Shown: in pieces, positions 24,838-33,404 of the stretch | Layout of the letters: each line of letters starts with the position of its first letter | How positions within the stretch are numbered: the first letter of the stretch is position 1 | Translations under genes and position numbers: made by a program | Notes under the pieces: generated by a model | Databases searched by the model: none | Told to the model about the DNA's origin: nothing | The model's input: the letters and a program-made list of their open reading frames with translations, nothing else | Assembly (NCBI GenBank): GCA_017545185.1 | Contig: JAFWQJ010000029.1 | Coordinates: 1-64,000, forward strand | DNA from: Oscillospiraceae bacterium | Lineage (GTDB): Bacteria > Bacillota > Clostridia > Oscillospirales > Ruminococcaceae | DNA: 64,000 bases | Direction: 5' to 3'

Positions 24838-26793
24838 ATGAACGATAAGAAAAACCGAACGAATACAACGCTGCTGATCTTTCTGCTGGCCGTGCTTTCA
24901 TTTCTGATCGCAACTGCCGAGGGTATTGTATACTATCGGGAGTATGATTCCTTTTTCAAGTATCTGCTGGTTCTGCAAAACAGTATCAATGCTTTTGGCT
25001 TCAAGGCTTCCGTAACGATCAAAGACACCGTTGCATTTATGGAACAAAACCCATCTGCGCTCACGCGATGCGTCGGCTATGCCTACTGCATTGCCGTATT
25101 TACCGCACCCTACTGCACGCTCTCATTTGTTTATAAGATACTGGAAAAACTGCTGCGCTTCATCATATTCTTCCGCAGGAGCAAGAACTGCCGGCATATC
25201 GTGGTATTCGGCTATAACAGCGATGTGAAGGCCATGCTGAACAACAATCAGTCAAACCCGAAAACGACCTGCATCCACATTGTCACCACAGAGCTCATTG
25301 ACAGCGAGGAAGTATACCAGCTCAACAGGGCAGGCTATATCGTACACTATACTGACATCCTGAAAGCGGCTGAATCAGAACTGCACACGCTGCTTGCAAA
25401 AACACGGATCGAGACCGCATCCAATATCATCCTGTTCGAGAACTCGTCTATACGGAATTTCTCGCTGCTGCAGCTCTTTCGCCTGAACGATAAGGATTCC
25501 GCTGAACGGATCAGGCTGGCACAGGGCGCAAAGGTCTCATGCAGATGTGAAGAAGAAGGCATCGGCAGACTGATCGCGGAATATTACAACAGTGCAGCAG
25601 AAACGGATGCCTTCTACGACCTTGAACTGGTCGGGCTTCCGGAATTGCAGATACACAAAATGTACTCTGACCATCCGCTGCATACCGTGTATAAGGATAC
25701 GGAAATTCCGCTGAAAGACTGGACTGTTCATCTGCTGGTGGCAGGTTTCGGTCAGCTTGGTCAGCAGGCTGTTTTGCAGGCAATGAATCTCGGTGTGGTT
25801 TCTGACAGCAACCGTATCATCATCGACGTTTTCGACAGCGATATCAATGCGAAAAAAGCTGTATTCCTGAATCAGCTCAGCCGCGATACATTTGATATCA
25901 CCGACAGCTGCGTAACGCTCAAAAGCGATGCGGCTGACGGACTTCTGGAAATAAACTTTTTTGAAGCAAATATCTCTCACCTCAGCTTCTACGATACCGT
26001 GCGCAGCAAGCTTGATAAAGAGCCCTATACCTATACCGTCATCGCCCTGGAAAACATTGATCTTTCCGTGCACTGCGCAATCCAGCTTGAGGAACTGTTT
26101 GACGAGCGCGGCCTGAAGCTGCCGATCCTCATGCGCATGGATACCGACAGGAGACTGGCTGCATATATCTCCGCGGACAAGCGCTCACTGGCAGATGTCG
26201 ATCTGATTGATGACAGAAGCATTGTCATTACGCTTGATATGATCATCAACCGCGAGATAGACCGCATTGCGAAAGATTACAACCATTTCTATAACAATAT
26301 CAAGCTCATAACTGCCGGTGAAACAGGCATCGCGGAGAATGCCGCGGAAGATCCCGAGACAGAGTGGAACAGGCTCAGACTGTTCCGCCGCTCGTCCAGC
26401 AAGGCTGCGGCTTATCATGATGAAGTGAAAAACGATATCATTGCAAAGCTGGCCGCTGAAAACGGCGCTGCACTCGATCAGAAACTCGAAGAACTGATCG
26501 GAACTGACGGTACCCTCATGCGGTACACAGGGTATGCCTGGCAGATGAACGGGACAGAGAAGGAAGTTCTGAAAAAGCTCCGGGAAGACAGCTTTGCTTA
26601 CGGGCTTGCTTCCCTGGAACACCGGCGCTGGTGCTGTTATATGGCTTCGATCGGTTGGCGGTTCGGGGAACGCTGCGATAAGTTCCGACAAAACCCGTGC
26701 CTTGTTCCGCAGCAAAAACTCATGGAAACACAGCCTGAAATGTGCAAATATGATCTGATGTCACTGATGGCAAGATACAAGGCGAAGAATTAA
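24838..26793 (+). CDS. Membrane TrkA-N/RyR-domain protein
   Basis: 651 residues. There are two or three membrane helices (about 10-28, 80-110) without a K+ selectivity filter. Two Rossmann-like TrkA-N domains follow: HIVVFGYNSDV at 120 (degenerate loop) and HLLVAGFGQLGQQ at 298 (canonical GxGxxG). The C-terminal RyR domain (about 585-645) is marked by ASLEHRRWCCYMASIGWRFG and NPCLVP. RyR domains in bacteria have been proposed to read NAD-derived nucleotide signals. Placed 14 bases after the TIR gene, it is probably the sensor or membrane effector of the pair. Function is inferred; the family is uncharacterised. Confidence 0.85.
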   Translation: MNDKKNRTNTTLLIFLLAVLSFLIATAEGIVYYREYDSFFKYLLVLQNSINAFGFKASVTIKDTVAFMEQNPSALTRCVGYAYCIAVFTAPYCTLSFVYKILEKLLRFIIFFRRSKNCRHIVVFGYNSDVKAMLNNNQSNPKTTCIHIVTTELIDSEEVYQLNRAGYIVHYTDILKAAESELHTLLAKTRIETASNIILFENSSIRNFSLLQLFRLNDKDSAERIRLAQGAKVSCRCEEEGIGRLIAEYYNSAAETDAFYDLELVGLPELQIHKMYSDHPLHTVYKDTEIPLKDWTVHLLVAGFGQLGQQAVLQAMNLGVVSDSNRIIIDVFDSDINAKKAVFLNQLSRDTFDITDSCVTLKSDAADGLLEINFFEANISHLSFYDTVRSKLDKEPYTYTVIALENIDLSVHCAIQLEELFDERGLKLPILMRMDTDRRLAAYISADKRSLADVDLIDDRSIVITLDMIINREIDRIAKDYNHFYNNIKLITAGETGIAENAAEDPETEWNRLRLFRRSSSKAAAYHDEVKNDIIAKLAAENGAALDQKLEELIGTDGTLMRYTGYAWQMNGTEKEVLKKLREDSFAYGLASLEHRRWCCYMASIGWRFGERCDKFRQNPCLVPQQKLMETQPEMCKYDLMSLMARYKAKN

Positions 26794-26910
26794 CAGACTG
26801 TTATGAGAAAAGCGGCTATGGTTATTTGTTTCGCCGCTCTCCGGTTTACAGTTACTGCCGTCTGATTAACAGACAGGAGCGCTTTCGCACCAATATGATA
26901 TCAATTATGA

Positions 26911-26988
26911 TATAAAGTCACCGCCGCCTGCAGCCTGAATGCAGACGGCGGTGACTTTATATTCACCCGAGGGAATATATACATTTTA
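26911..26988. repeat. AbrB-element copy G (hairpin and upstream edge only)
   Basis: A 21-base-pair stem with one mismatch (arms 26911-26931 and 26941-26961, core CACCGCCGCCTGC/GCAGACGGCGGTG) is followed by gagggaatatatacatt, which matches the upstream edge of copy E. The whole gene is missing. The stem can act as terminator for the TIR-RyR operon. Nothing else is seen in the 340-base gap apart from the next promoter. Confidence 0.6.
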
Positions 26989-27060
26989 TTATATTTTGGG
27001 AACCTCTTGACCGACCGCAATGAAGTATTATATAATAATCCTGTTATTTTTGTAATGATA

Positions 27061-27089
27061 TTGCATTTTCGAGAATGATATGTTATACT
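27061..27089 (+). promoter_or_regulatory. Promoter of the decayed kinase locus
   Basis: TTGCAT, 17-base spacer, TATACT, 43 bases before the start at 27133. Confidence 0.6.
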
Positions 27090-27132
27090 AAAAACATATT
27101 GCGCTGATTATACGGTTTCAGACACAATCCGG

Positions 27133-27900
27133 ATGAAAGGAGGAGCCGGCACGGTCATGCGGAAACAAACAAAAAGTATGGCGATATTTGTTGCGCTCCT
27201 GCTGCTGGCGGGAATTTTTCATGTAACAGACGTCGTGATCCATCGCAAAGGGATATATTATCCGAGCACGCTGATGTTCAGCACGGTTACGATGATCTAT
27301 TCCGGATTGATTTTGTTCTGGGTTCAGTCTGTCCGGATCAGGCTGCTGCCTTCCCGTGCAAAGAATGATATCATCGCATCGGGGCTGTTGATGCTGCTGT
27401 TTCATTTTGTACGCTCTGTCCGCTACAGAATGATGGTATGGTCGCCGTTCGCGCTGTTTCTCAGCCGCCATTGCTGGTATTTCTGGTACGTGCCGATCAT
27501 CATGGTTCCGACGCTCTTTCTGACCAGCATTCTTGCATTCGGAAAGGGTCCCGAACAGAAACGGAACAGATCGCGCTGGATTCTGATCCCCGCGATATTG
27601 CTTGGCGCAGGAATCATGACGAATGACCTGCATCATCTCTATCAGACTGCGATCACCGTGACAGATGACCGGGACACGCTGCGGCAGGCAGTCGGCACGT
27701 TTGTATATCCGGAACCGGATACGCGGCTTGCCGGCATGGAACTGAATGCAGGATATACGTTCTTTGCAAAGGATGAGAGCGTTCTGCACCGGCTGAATGA
27801 GGAACTTCAGGATGCCAACGAAGTGCTTTCCATGGAAAATGAAGTGCTTGCCCGTGAGCAGGAACAGTCACCTGACGCCGGATGCCGTCAAGGAATCGCT
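27133..27900 (+). pseudogene. Sensor kinase, N-terminal half only
   Basis: Six or so membrane helices form a sensor region (SMAIFVALLLLAGIFHVTDVV onward). A cytosolic linker follows (HRLNEELQDANEVLSMENEVLAREQE), as in LytS-like or degenerate HPK kinases. Homology stops near 27880-27900, where the expected dimerisation and ATPase domains should begin. The open frame runs on to 27975 through unrelated sequence. Confidence 0.7.
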
Positions 27901-27903
27901 GGA

Positions 27904-28110
27904 TCAGCTGCCGGACTCACTGACCGGTTCCTCGGGCGGTTTGCCGTTGTTGCGGAATTCCGCAAACCATTCTGATTCTGTTTCTTGGAGCGTAACGGTC
28001 AGGCGGTCGCCCTCTGCATGACGCACCGTATTCGCTGCGCACTGCTCCACTGCCTCCGTCATATCCGAGGCAAGATTCTTACACACGATTGTCCATAAAA
28101 CATTTGAAAA
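27904..28110 (-). pseudogene. Inverted piece of a kinase ATPase domain
   Basis: Read on the minus strand the sequence gives NLASDMTEAVEQCAANTVRHAEGDRLTVTL...WFAEFRNNGKPPEEPV, the N-box region of a HATPase_c domain. Its position right after the sensor half in opposite orientation suggests a local inversion with loss of the rest. Confidence 0.65.
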
Positions 28111-28149
28111 AGGGGCTGAGCGTATGACAAAGCGGCAGGTGATGCAGAA

Positions 28150-28410
28150 TTGAGCAAACCGTATAAAATCATCATAGTGGATGATGAGCTGATTTCCCGC
28201 GGATTTATGGAAATGCTGATCAGGCCGCTGAAAGACTATGAAACCGCAGCGGCACTTCCCTATGCAAAGGATGTGATGCTCTGGTGCGAGGAGCATCAAG
28301 CGCCTGACCTGATCCTCATGGATGTGATGATGGAAAAGGGCATCGACGGACTGACGGCTGCGGCGCAGCTCAAGCAGAGGTATCCGCAGACGAAGATCGC
28401 TTTTGTTTCC
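28150..28410 (+). pseudogene. Response regulator, receiver domain truncated
   Basis: Receiver motifs IIIVDDE and the phosphoacceptor Asp in LILMDVMMEKGIDG are intact. The sequence breaks near KIAFVS, before the conserved Thr/Ser and Lys, and no output domain follows. The open frame then enters the antisense of the ABC permease, so a deletion joined the two genes at about 28400. Confidence 0.8.
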
Positions 28411-29843
28411 TTTGCTGCATTGCTGATGCTCACGATGCTGTCCGGATCATCACGGTTCATCTTTTCAAAATACCCGTCTGGTTCCTGACCGTTTGTGTAG
28501 AGATTCAGCGAATACAACGGGGTATCGGAAAGCGCCGCGTATCCACTGTCGGTCAGTTCCGCAATCATGCCGTTATGATTGACGCTCTGGATCAAGCCGC
28601 ATACTGTATATTCATAAGTCGTCCCGTTCAGTGTCATGCTGAAAGGATCTCCGACGGAATACTGCTCTGCCGGTCTCAGCGGATCGATCCCTCTGATCGC
28701 ATGGATCGGTTCAAGCCGCCTGATCTTACCTGCCGCGAGCAGTGTAAAGACAAGCACCGTCAGCAGAATGCTGAAAACCGTGACCGCGGATGCTTTCAGA
28801 TCAAAAACAGGTCTGTATGAAAAGCCCGACTGTACTGCAAGAATGTTTGCAACAGACGGGATCAGCAGATAAGACAGCGCAGTTCCAAGGAGCAATCCGG
28901 CAGCACACACAATGCCGTACGGGATGACCTGACTGAACATCAGCTGTCTGCTCTCGTAGCCGATGCCCTTGAGGACACCCATTTCATTCATTTCCTCATC
29001 AATCGTCTGCCGGATCCTGAAACGCGCAAGGAAGATGCTGACGGTCAGGACAAGCAGCGCAAACACAGCAAGGAACAGTACGATCGTTTCAGATACCATT
29101 GTACGGCTGTTTCTGGCAGTCTCACAATCCAGCAAAGACAATGCAGGTATCTTCTGTTCCTTCAGATGATCGGCAACAGCTTTTTTTGCAGCTTCAATAT
29201 CCGCACCGCTTCCGGTCTTGACGAGATACTCGCTGACCGGCATAAAATGCGCATCATCGCGGATGCTTTCATAAGCCTGATCGGTCAGGTAAATGCCGAT
29301 AAAGCCCGTGCCGTAATTGCCGTACTGCATTTCGTTCAGAACACCGTCCACGGTGAAGCGGTATTCCTGACCGTCGATCAGGTACCGGATGCTGCTGCCG
29401 GTCTGATAATCGCCGAGCTCCGACAAATAAAGCGGGATGTATGCACCGTGATGACCGGCAGAGTCAGACTGTTCGCAGACCGTGTGCCGGGTCAGGCTGC
29501 GTTCGTCGGACAGCCTGTAAAAATACGTGTTCATCGTAAACGCAGAACCCTGAAACTCCTGCAGGGCTGCCGAAGCAAACCGCGCAGGATGCTGTTCAAC
29601 ATCCGACACGCCGCTGATCTCTGCAAGCGCCCCGGCAAGCGTATCTGCATCATAAGCTTCGGGAACGGTCACGCTGATCTCTGCCGTGTTCAGTTCGTCA
29701 AACAGTCTGTCATAGGCATTTCCGGTCTGAAACAGCAGCACAAGCGCGGTATTCAGAATGACCGCCGTGATCATCATGACCAGGCCGAAGGATATGAACT
29801 GTCCTTTGGCTTTTTTCAGGTTGTGCCGAACCAGTCCGAACAT
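28400..29843 (-). pseudogene. FtsX-type ABC permease lacking its C-terminus
   Basis: About 480 residues: an N-terminal helix (QFISFGLVMMITAVILNTALVL), an extracytoplasmic domain, then three helices (IVLFLAVFALLVLTVSIFLA; VIPYGIVCAAGLLLGTALSYL; VTVFSILLTVLVFTLLAAG). The second FtsX module is cut near SISNAAKETKAIF where the receiver gene begins on the other strand. It starts 1 base after the ATPase stop. It belonged to an export or peptide-resistance ABC transporter controlled by the adjacent two-component system. Confidence 0.75.
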
Positions 29844-29844
29844 G

Positions 29845-30372
29845 TCACCACCCCATATCCTTCAAAAATGTCTCAAGCTTTTCTGTACGGGCGCTGTCCG
29901 ATTCCTTATACGCACCGAGATCACAGTCGCCGCAGGGCAGCTTTCTGCGTGTTGTCTCGGAGATGTTCACCATGTCAAAAAGCGCATTGGCCCGCCTGAC
30001 GATATCAGCCTTGTTTTTGCCGGTAAGACTGCCGGCTGTGATCACATTATCCAGCAGGTTCATCTTGTCGATCAGATAGATCTGCTGGAACACAAAGCCG
30101 CAGTGCTTTCTGCGGAATACTGCAAGCGCATCGCTGCTCATTCCGGTGATCTCCGTACCGCAGAACGTGACCGTCCCTGCATTGGGCTTATCCATACCGG
30201 AATGCGAATACATCAGTGTGGATTTGCCCGCTCCCGATGCACCCATGATCACCGTAAAGTCGCCCTTGTAGATATCAATATCGAAATCGGAATAAACGAC
30301 CTGCTCGCTCTCCCCCGCGCCGAAAACTTTTTTCAGAGGTCTCGCTGAAATAATCGGTTCCTTTTTCTTCAT
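29845..30372 (-). pseudogene. ABC ATPase with core motifs deleted
   Basis: Walker A (GASGAGKST) and Q-loop (GFVFQQIYLIDKMNLLDNV) are intact. After TTRRKLP the protein jumps to CGDCDLGAYKESDSARTEKLETFLKDMGW. The last residues resemble the normal C-terminus of this subfamily, so about 70 residues holding the signature LSGGQ, Walker B and H-loop have been lost in frame. It cannot hydrolyse ATP normally. Confidence 0.8.
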
Positions 30373-30384
30373 AATGATCGCTCC

Positions 30385-30978
30385 TTATCTGATGAGATCC
30401 CTGATAAACGCCATTGTGCCGGATGCTGCGCCCAGCATCTTCTCAACCATGTCGATGAATGCCGTGATCTCGTTTTCCGTAAAATCACTGTCATCGAACA
30501 TCTCCGAGCATATTATCAAAATCATTTTCACGCGTTCTTCGATCTGTCCGCAGTCAAAAACGCCCTGCGAGATCCCCTCCCGCACAACCTCCGCAAGCAG
30601 CGGGATCGCTTCATTCAAAAGCCGCTGATTCAGCTTTTCATGCAGAACAATGTTTTCCTTTGCTTCGACCGCATCTGCAATGCTTGCTTCCCCCGGCTGC
30701 GGACGAAGCGCATAGATCACCGCGGCGACCTTCTGCGGAACAGGCAGCGGGCTCGCGACCACAGCCTTCGCTTTCTCCGCTTCTTCATTCATCATCATAT
30801 CAACGACCGCTTCCAGCGTGGCCTCTTTGCTCGGGAAATAATAGTAATAGGTTCCCTTTGCAATGCCCGCGGCCGCAATGATCTCGTCGATGCTGGTATT
30901 CTCGTAGCCCTTTTCGATAAACAGGCGGTATGCGATCCGCAAAAGCTCCCGTCTGCGGCGTTCCCCTTTTTCTCCCAT
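30385..30978 (-). CDS. TetR-family repressor
   Basis: 197 residues from MGEKGERRRRELL, chosen because AAGGAGG precedes it and the TetR HTH begins at once (YRLFIEKGYENTSIDEIIAAAGIAKGTYYYYFPSKEA). The C-terminal ligand domain is typical and diverse. It lies 12 bases upstream of the ABC ATPase remnant on the same strand and probably controlled that transporter. Two matching near-palindromes flank its promoter, which supports autoregulation. Confidence 0.9.
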   Translation of the reverse strand: MGEKGERRRRELLRIAYRLFIEKGYENTSIDEIIAAAGIAKGTYYYYFPSKEATLEAVVDMMMNEEAEKAKAVVASPLPVPQKVAAVIYALRPQPGEASIADAVEAKENIVLHEKLNQRLLNEAIPLLAEVVREGISQGVFDCGQIEERVKMILIICSEMFDDSDFTENEITAFIDMVEKMLGAASGTMAFIRDLIR

Positions 30979-30994
30979 GATTCGCCCTCCTTTT

Positions 30995-31071
30995 TCGACT
31001 GCCGGTCGGTTTCTGATATCATCATACCACAAACGCAAATACTTGCCAAGACAAAAATCGACCGCCGGTCT
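30995..31071 (-). promoter_or_regulatory. TetR promoter with two candidate operators
   Basis: Minus strand TTGGCA (31049-31044), 17 bases, TATGAT (31026-31021). A 13-14 base symmetric box occurs twice: TCGACTGCCGGTCGG (30995-31009), just downstream of the start point, and TCGACCGCCGGTCTA (31058-31072), upstream of the -35. Paired identical boxes around a promoter fit TetR autorepression. Confidence 0.65.
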
Positions 31072-31177
31072 ATTTTTTCTCGCCGTGTCAATACGAGCAT
31101 TCCGGAGCAGCACATTTTTGTGCATACTGTACAGAGCGGACGATGTGATATGCACCGGCTTTGCTTTTCACCGGCAG

Positions 31178-31206
31178 TTGACTTTTGCATTGCCGTTTGC
31201 TATAAT
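31178..31206 (+). promoter_or_regulatory. Promoter of the MoxR operon
   Basis: TTGACT, 17-base spacer, TATAAT. Confidence 0.75.
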
Positions 31207-31278
31207 AAAGCTGTATCACCGGCAGCCGGAGTTCCGGCGGAAACAGTCGCAGCATCAATCAATCAGGAGGAGCTTTCC

Positions 31279-32196
31279 ATGATCTACAAGCTGAAAGAAC
31301 ATATCCGGGAATACTTCGTCGGAAAGGAAGAAATTGTCGAAAACGTGCTGATCTGTCTGCTCTCGGGCGGGCATATCCTGCTGGAGGGCGTTCCGGGCGT
31401 CGGCAAGACCACGCTCGCTTCCGCACTTGCAAGATCTGTCGCATGTGATTTCGGCAGGATCCAGTTCACGCCGGATACGCTGCCGACCGATGTCATGGGC
31501 ACGGAGATCTTCAATATGAAAACCGGTGAATTTGAATACCGGGAGGGCGCGGTCATGCACCAGATCGTCCTTGCGGATGAGATCAACCGTACTTCGCCGA
31601 AAACGCAGGCTGCCCTTCTGGAAGCCATGTCGGAGGGACAGACGACGGTCGGCGGGGTCAGGCATCCGCTGCCGAAGCCCTTTATGGTCATTGCAACACA
31701 GAATCCTGTTGAGTTTATGGGGACCTATCCGCTTCCCGAGGCGCAGATCGACCGCTTCATGATGAAAATCACCGTCGATTATCCCGGGGAGGATGAAGAA
31801 CTCCGCATGACAAAGAATATGCTTGCCGGAAAGACCGCCGATACAGTCGAAAGCATCATCACTGCGGAGGATGTCATCAGAATGCAGGAGCAGGTCTCAA
31901 ATGTCACGATCAGGGATGAAGTGATCCGCTATGCAAGAGATATGGCGGAAATGACAAGAAACGAAAAGCGCTTTGTGCTTGGTGTCAGTCCTCGTTCCGT
32001 GCTCGCACTTGTCAAAGCATCCCAGGCAAAAGCATTCCTTGCAGGCCGCGATTATGTCAAACCGGATGATGTCAAAGCAGCCGCGCCGTTTGTGCTCGCG
32101 CACAGGCTTTCGCTGACCTCCGAAGCAAAGATCGCAAAGGAGGACAAGGACAGCATTCTCCGCAAACTAATCCACAATACGAAAATCCCTCTGTAA
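31279..32196 (+). CDS. MoxR-family AAA+ ATPase
   Basis: 305 residues from MIYKLKEHIREYFVG (AGGAGG site). Walker A GVPGVGKTT, Walker B IVLADEINR, sensor region MVIATQNPVEFMGTYPLPEAQIDRF, and a C-terminal lid domain with GVSPRSVLALVKASQAKA. MoxR ATPases act as chaperones in assembly or activation of partner complexes. It is the first gene of a MoxR-DUF58-transglutaminase operon, a widespread arrangement whose cellular role is still poorly defined. Confidence 0.95.
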   Translation: MIYKLKEHIREYFVGKEEIVENVLICLLSGGHILLEGVPGVGKTTLASALARSVACDFGRIQFTPDTLPTDVMGTEIFNMKTGEFEYREGAVMHQIVLADEINRTSPKTQAALLEAMSEGQTTVGGVRHPLPKPFMVIATQNPVEFMGTYPLPEAQIDRFMMKITVDYPGEDEELRMTKNMLAGKTADTVESIITAEDVIRMQEQVSNVTIRDEVIRYARDMAEMTRNEKRFVLGVSPRSVLALVKASQAKAFLAGRDYVKPDDVKAAAPFVLAHRLSLTSEAKIAKEDKDSILRKLIHNTKIPL

Positions 32197-32237
32197 TCAT
32201 CCGATCCGTTTTCCGTCACGCGCAAAGGGTGCTTTTT

Positions 32238-33404
32238 ATGACAAGAAACATACGCATCTGGTTCTGTCTGTGGGTGCTGTCCGTGATCGGCATCAGCTTC
32301 CGCGGCGGTACTGTCACCTACGGCTTTTTCACTGTCCTGACCCTTGTCCCGCTGTTCTCGCTTCTCTATCTGTTTGCGGTCTATTCGCTGTTCCATATTT
32401 ATCAGGAGACCGAACAGCGCTTCGTTACGGTGAATGAGCCTGTTGCCTATCGCTTCGCACTGGTCAATGAATATCCGATCCAGTTTGTCAGCATCAGGGT
32501 ACGGTTTTTTTCATCCTTCTCATCTATCACCGGTCTGGATGACGAAACCGAATACGAACTGCCGCCCCGTTCCAGAATCGAAAAGGAAACAAGGCTGATC
32601 TGCAAATACAGAGGCGAATATGAGATCGGCGTCAAAGAAATTGAGATCCAGGACTTTTTCCGCCTGTTCCGGATCAAATACAAAAATAAAGAGTGCATCC
32701 ATGCAGTCGTCAGGCCGCAGCTGATCCGGACAGACACGCTCGGCGAGATCACGCTTTCCGATGCCGTCCGGGAATCGGAGCGCAGCCGTTCCGAGCCGGA
32801 TATCCTGAGCCGGGAATATATACCCGGCGACGATCCGCGGTTCATCAACTGGACGCAGTCCGCAAGGAACGGAAAACTGATGACGAGGATCCTCACCGGT
32901 ACAACGCATCAGGAGATCGCGCTGATCACCGATACATACAGAGCCAGCGATGTGCAGCGCGTTTTTCTGCCGGCAGAAAACAAAATCCTCGAAATGACAC
33001 TGGCGGTCGCCTATTATCTCAGCCGGAATCAGATCCGTGCCGCAGAATATCATCTGGCAGAGGAGCTGGTCAGCCTGACCGCGGACAATACACGACAGTT
33101 CGAGGAATTCTATGATGCTGTTTCAGAGATCGGATTCAGCAGTCTGCACACGCACGGGCTGTTATATGAAGCGGTCATGCGGAGACGGGATATTTTTGAG
33201 AGCTCTATGGTGTTTCTGATCCTTTCCGCATGGGATACGGAAACCGGCGCGCTGCTGAAGGAACTGGATCAGAACGGCTTGCAGACAGTGCTCCTTTTCA
33301 TCACTGAAAATGAAAACAGCCTGCCCGATCTCTCCGGCTTCAAAAACTGCACACCGGTGCCTGTTTCTCCGTTTGCGGAACTGCCGAAGGAGCCCGGCGT
33401 ATGA
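32238..33404 (+). CDS. DUF58 membrane protein
   Basis: 388 residues; ATG at 32238 is preferred over the in-frame GTG at 32229 because of an AAAGGG site. Two N-terminal helices are followed by a beta-rich region and the DUF58 signature SREYIPGDDPRFINWTQSARNGKLMTR, then a vWA-like C-terminal part. It works with MoxR, whose gene precedes it by about 40 bases. Its stop overlaps the ATG of the transglutaminase gene (ATGA). Confidence 0.9.
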   Translation: MTRNIRIWFCLWVLSVIGISFRGGTVTYGFFTVLTLVPLFSLLYLFAVYSLFHIYQETEQRFVTVNEPVAYRFALVNEYPIQFVSIRVRFFSSFSSITGLDDETEYELPPRSRIEKETRLICKYRGEYEIGVKEIEIQDFFRLFRIKYKNKECIHAVVRPQLIRTDTLGEITLSDAVRESERSRSEPDILSREYIPGDDPRFINWTQSARNGKLMTRILTGTTHQEIALITDTYRASDVQRVFLPAENKILEMTLAVAYYLSRNQIRAAEYHLAEELVSLTADNTRQFEEFYDAVSEIGFSSLHTHGLLYEAVMRRRDIFESSMVFLILSAWDTETGALLKELDQNGLQTVLLFITENENSLPDLSGFKNCTPVPVSPFAELPKEPGV

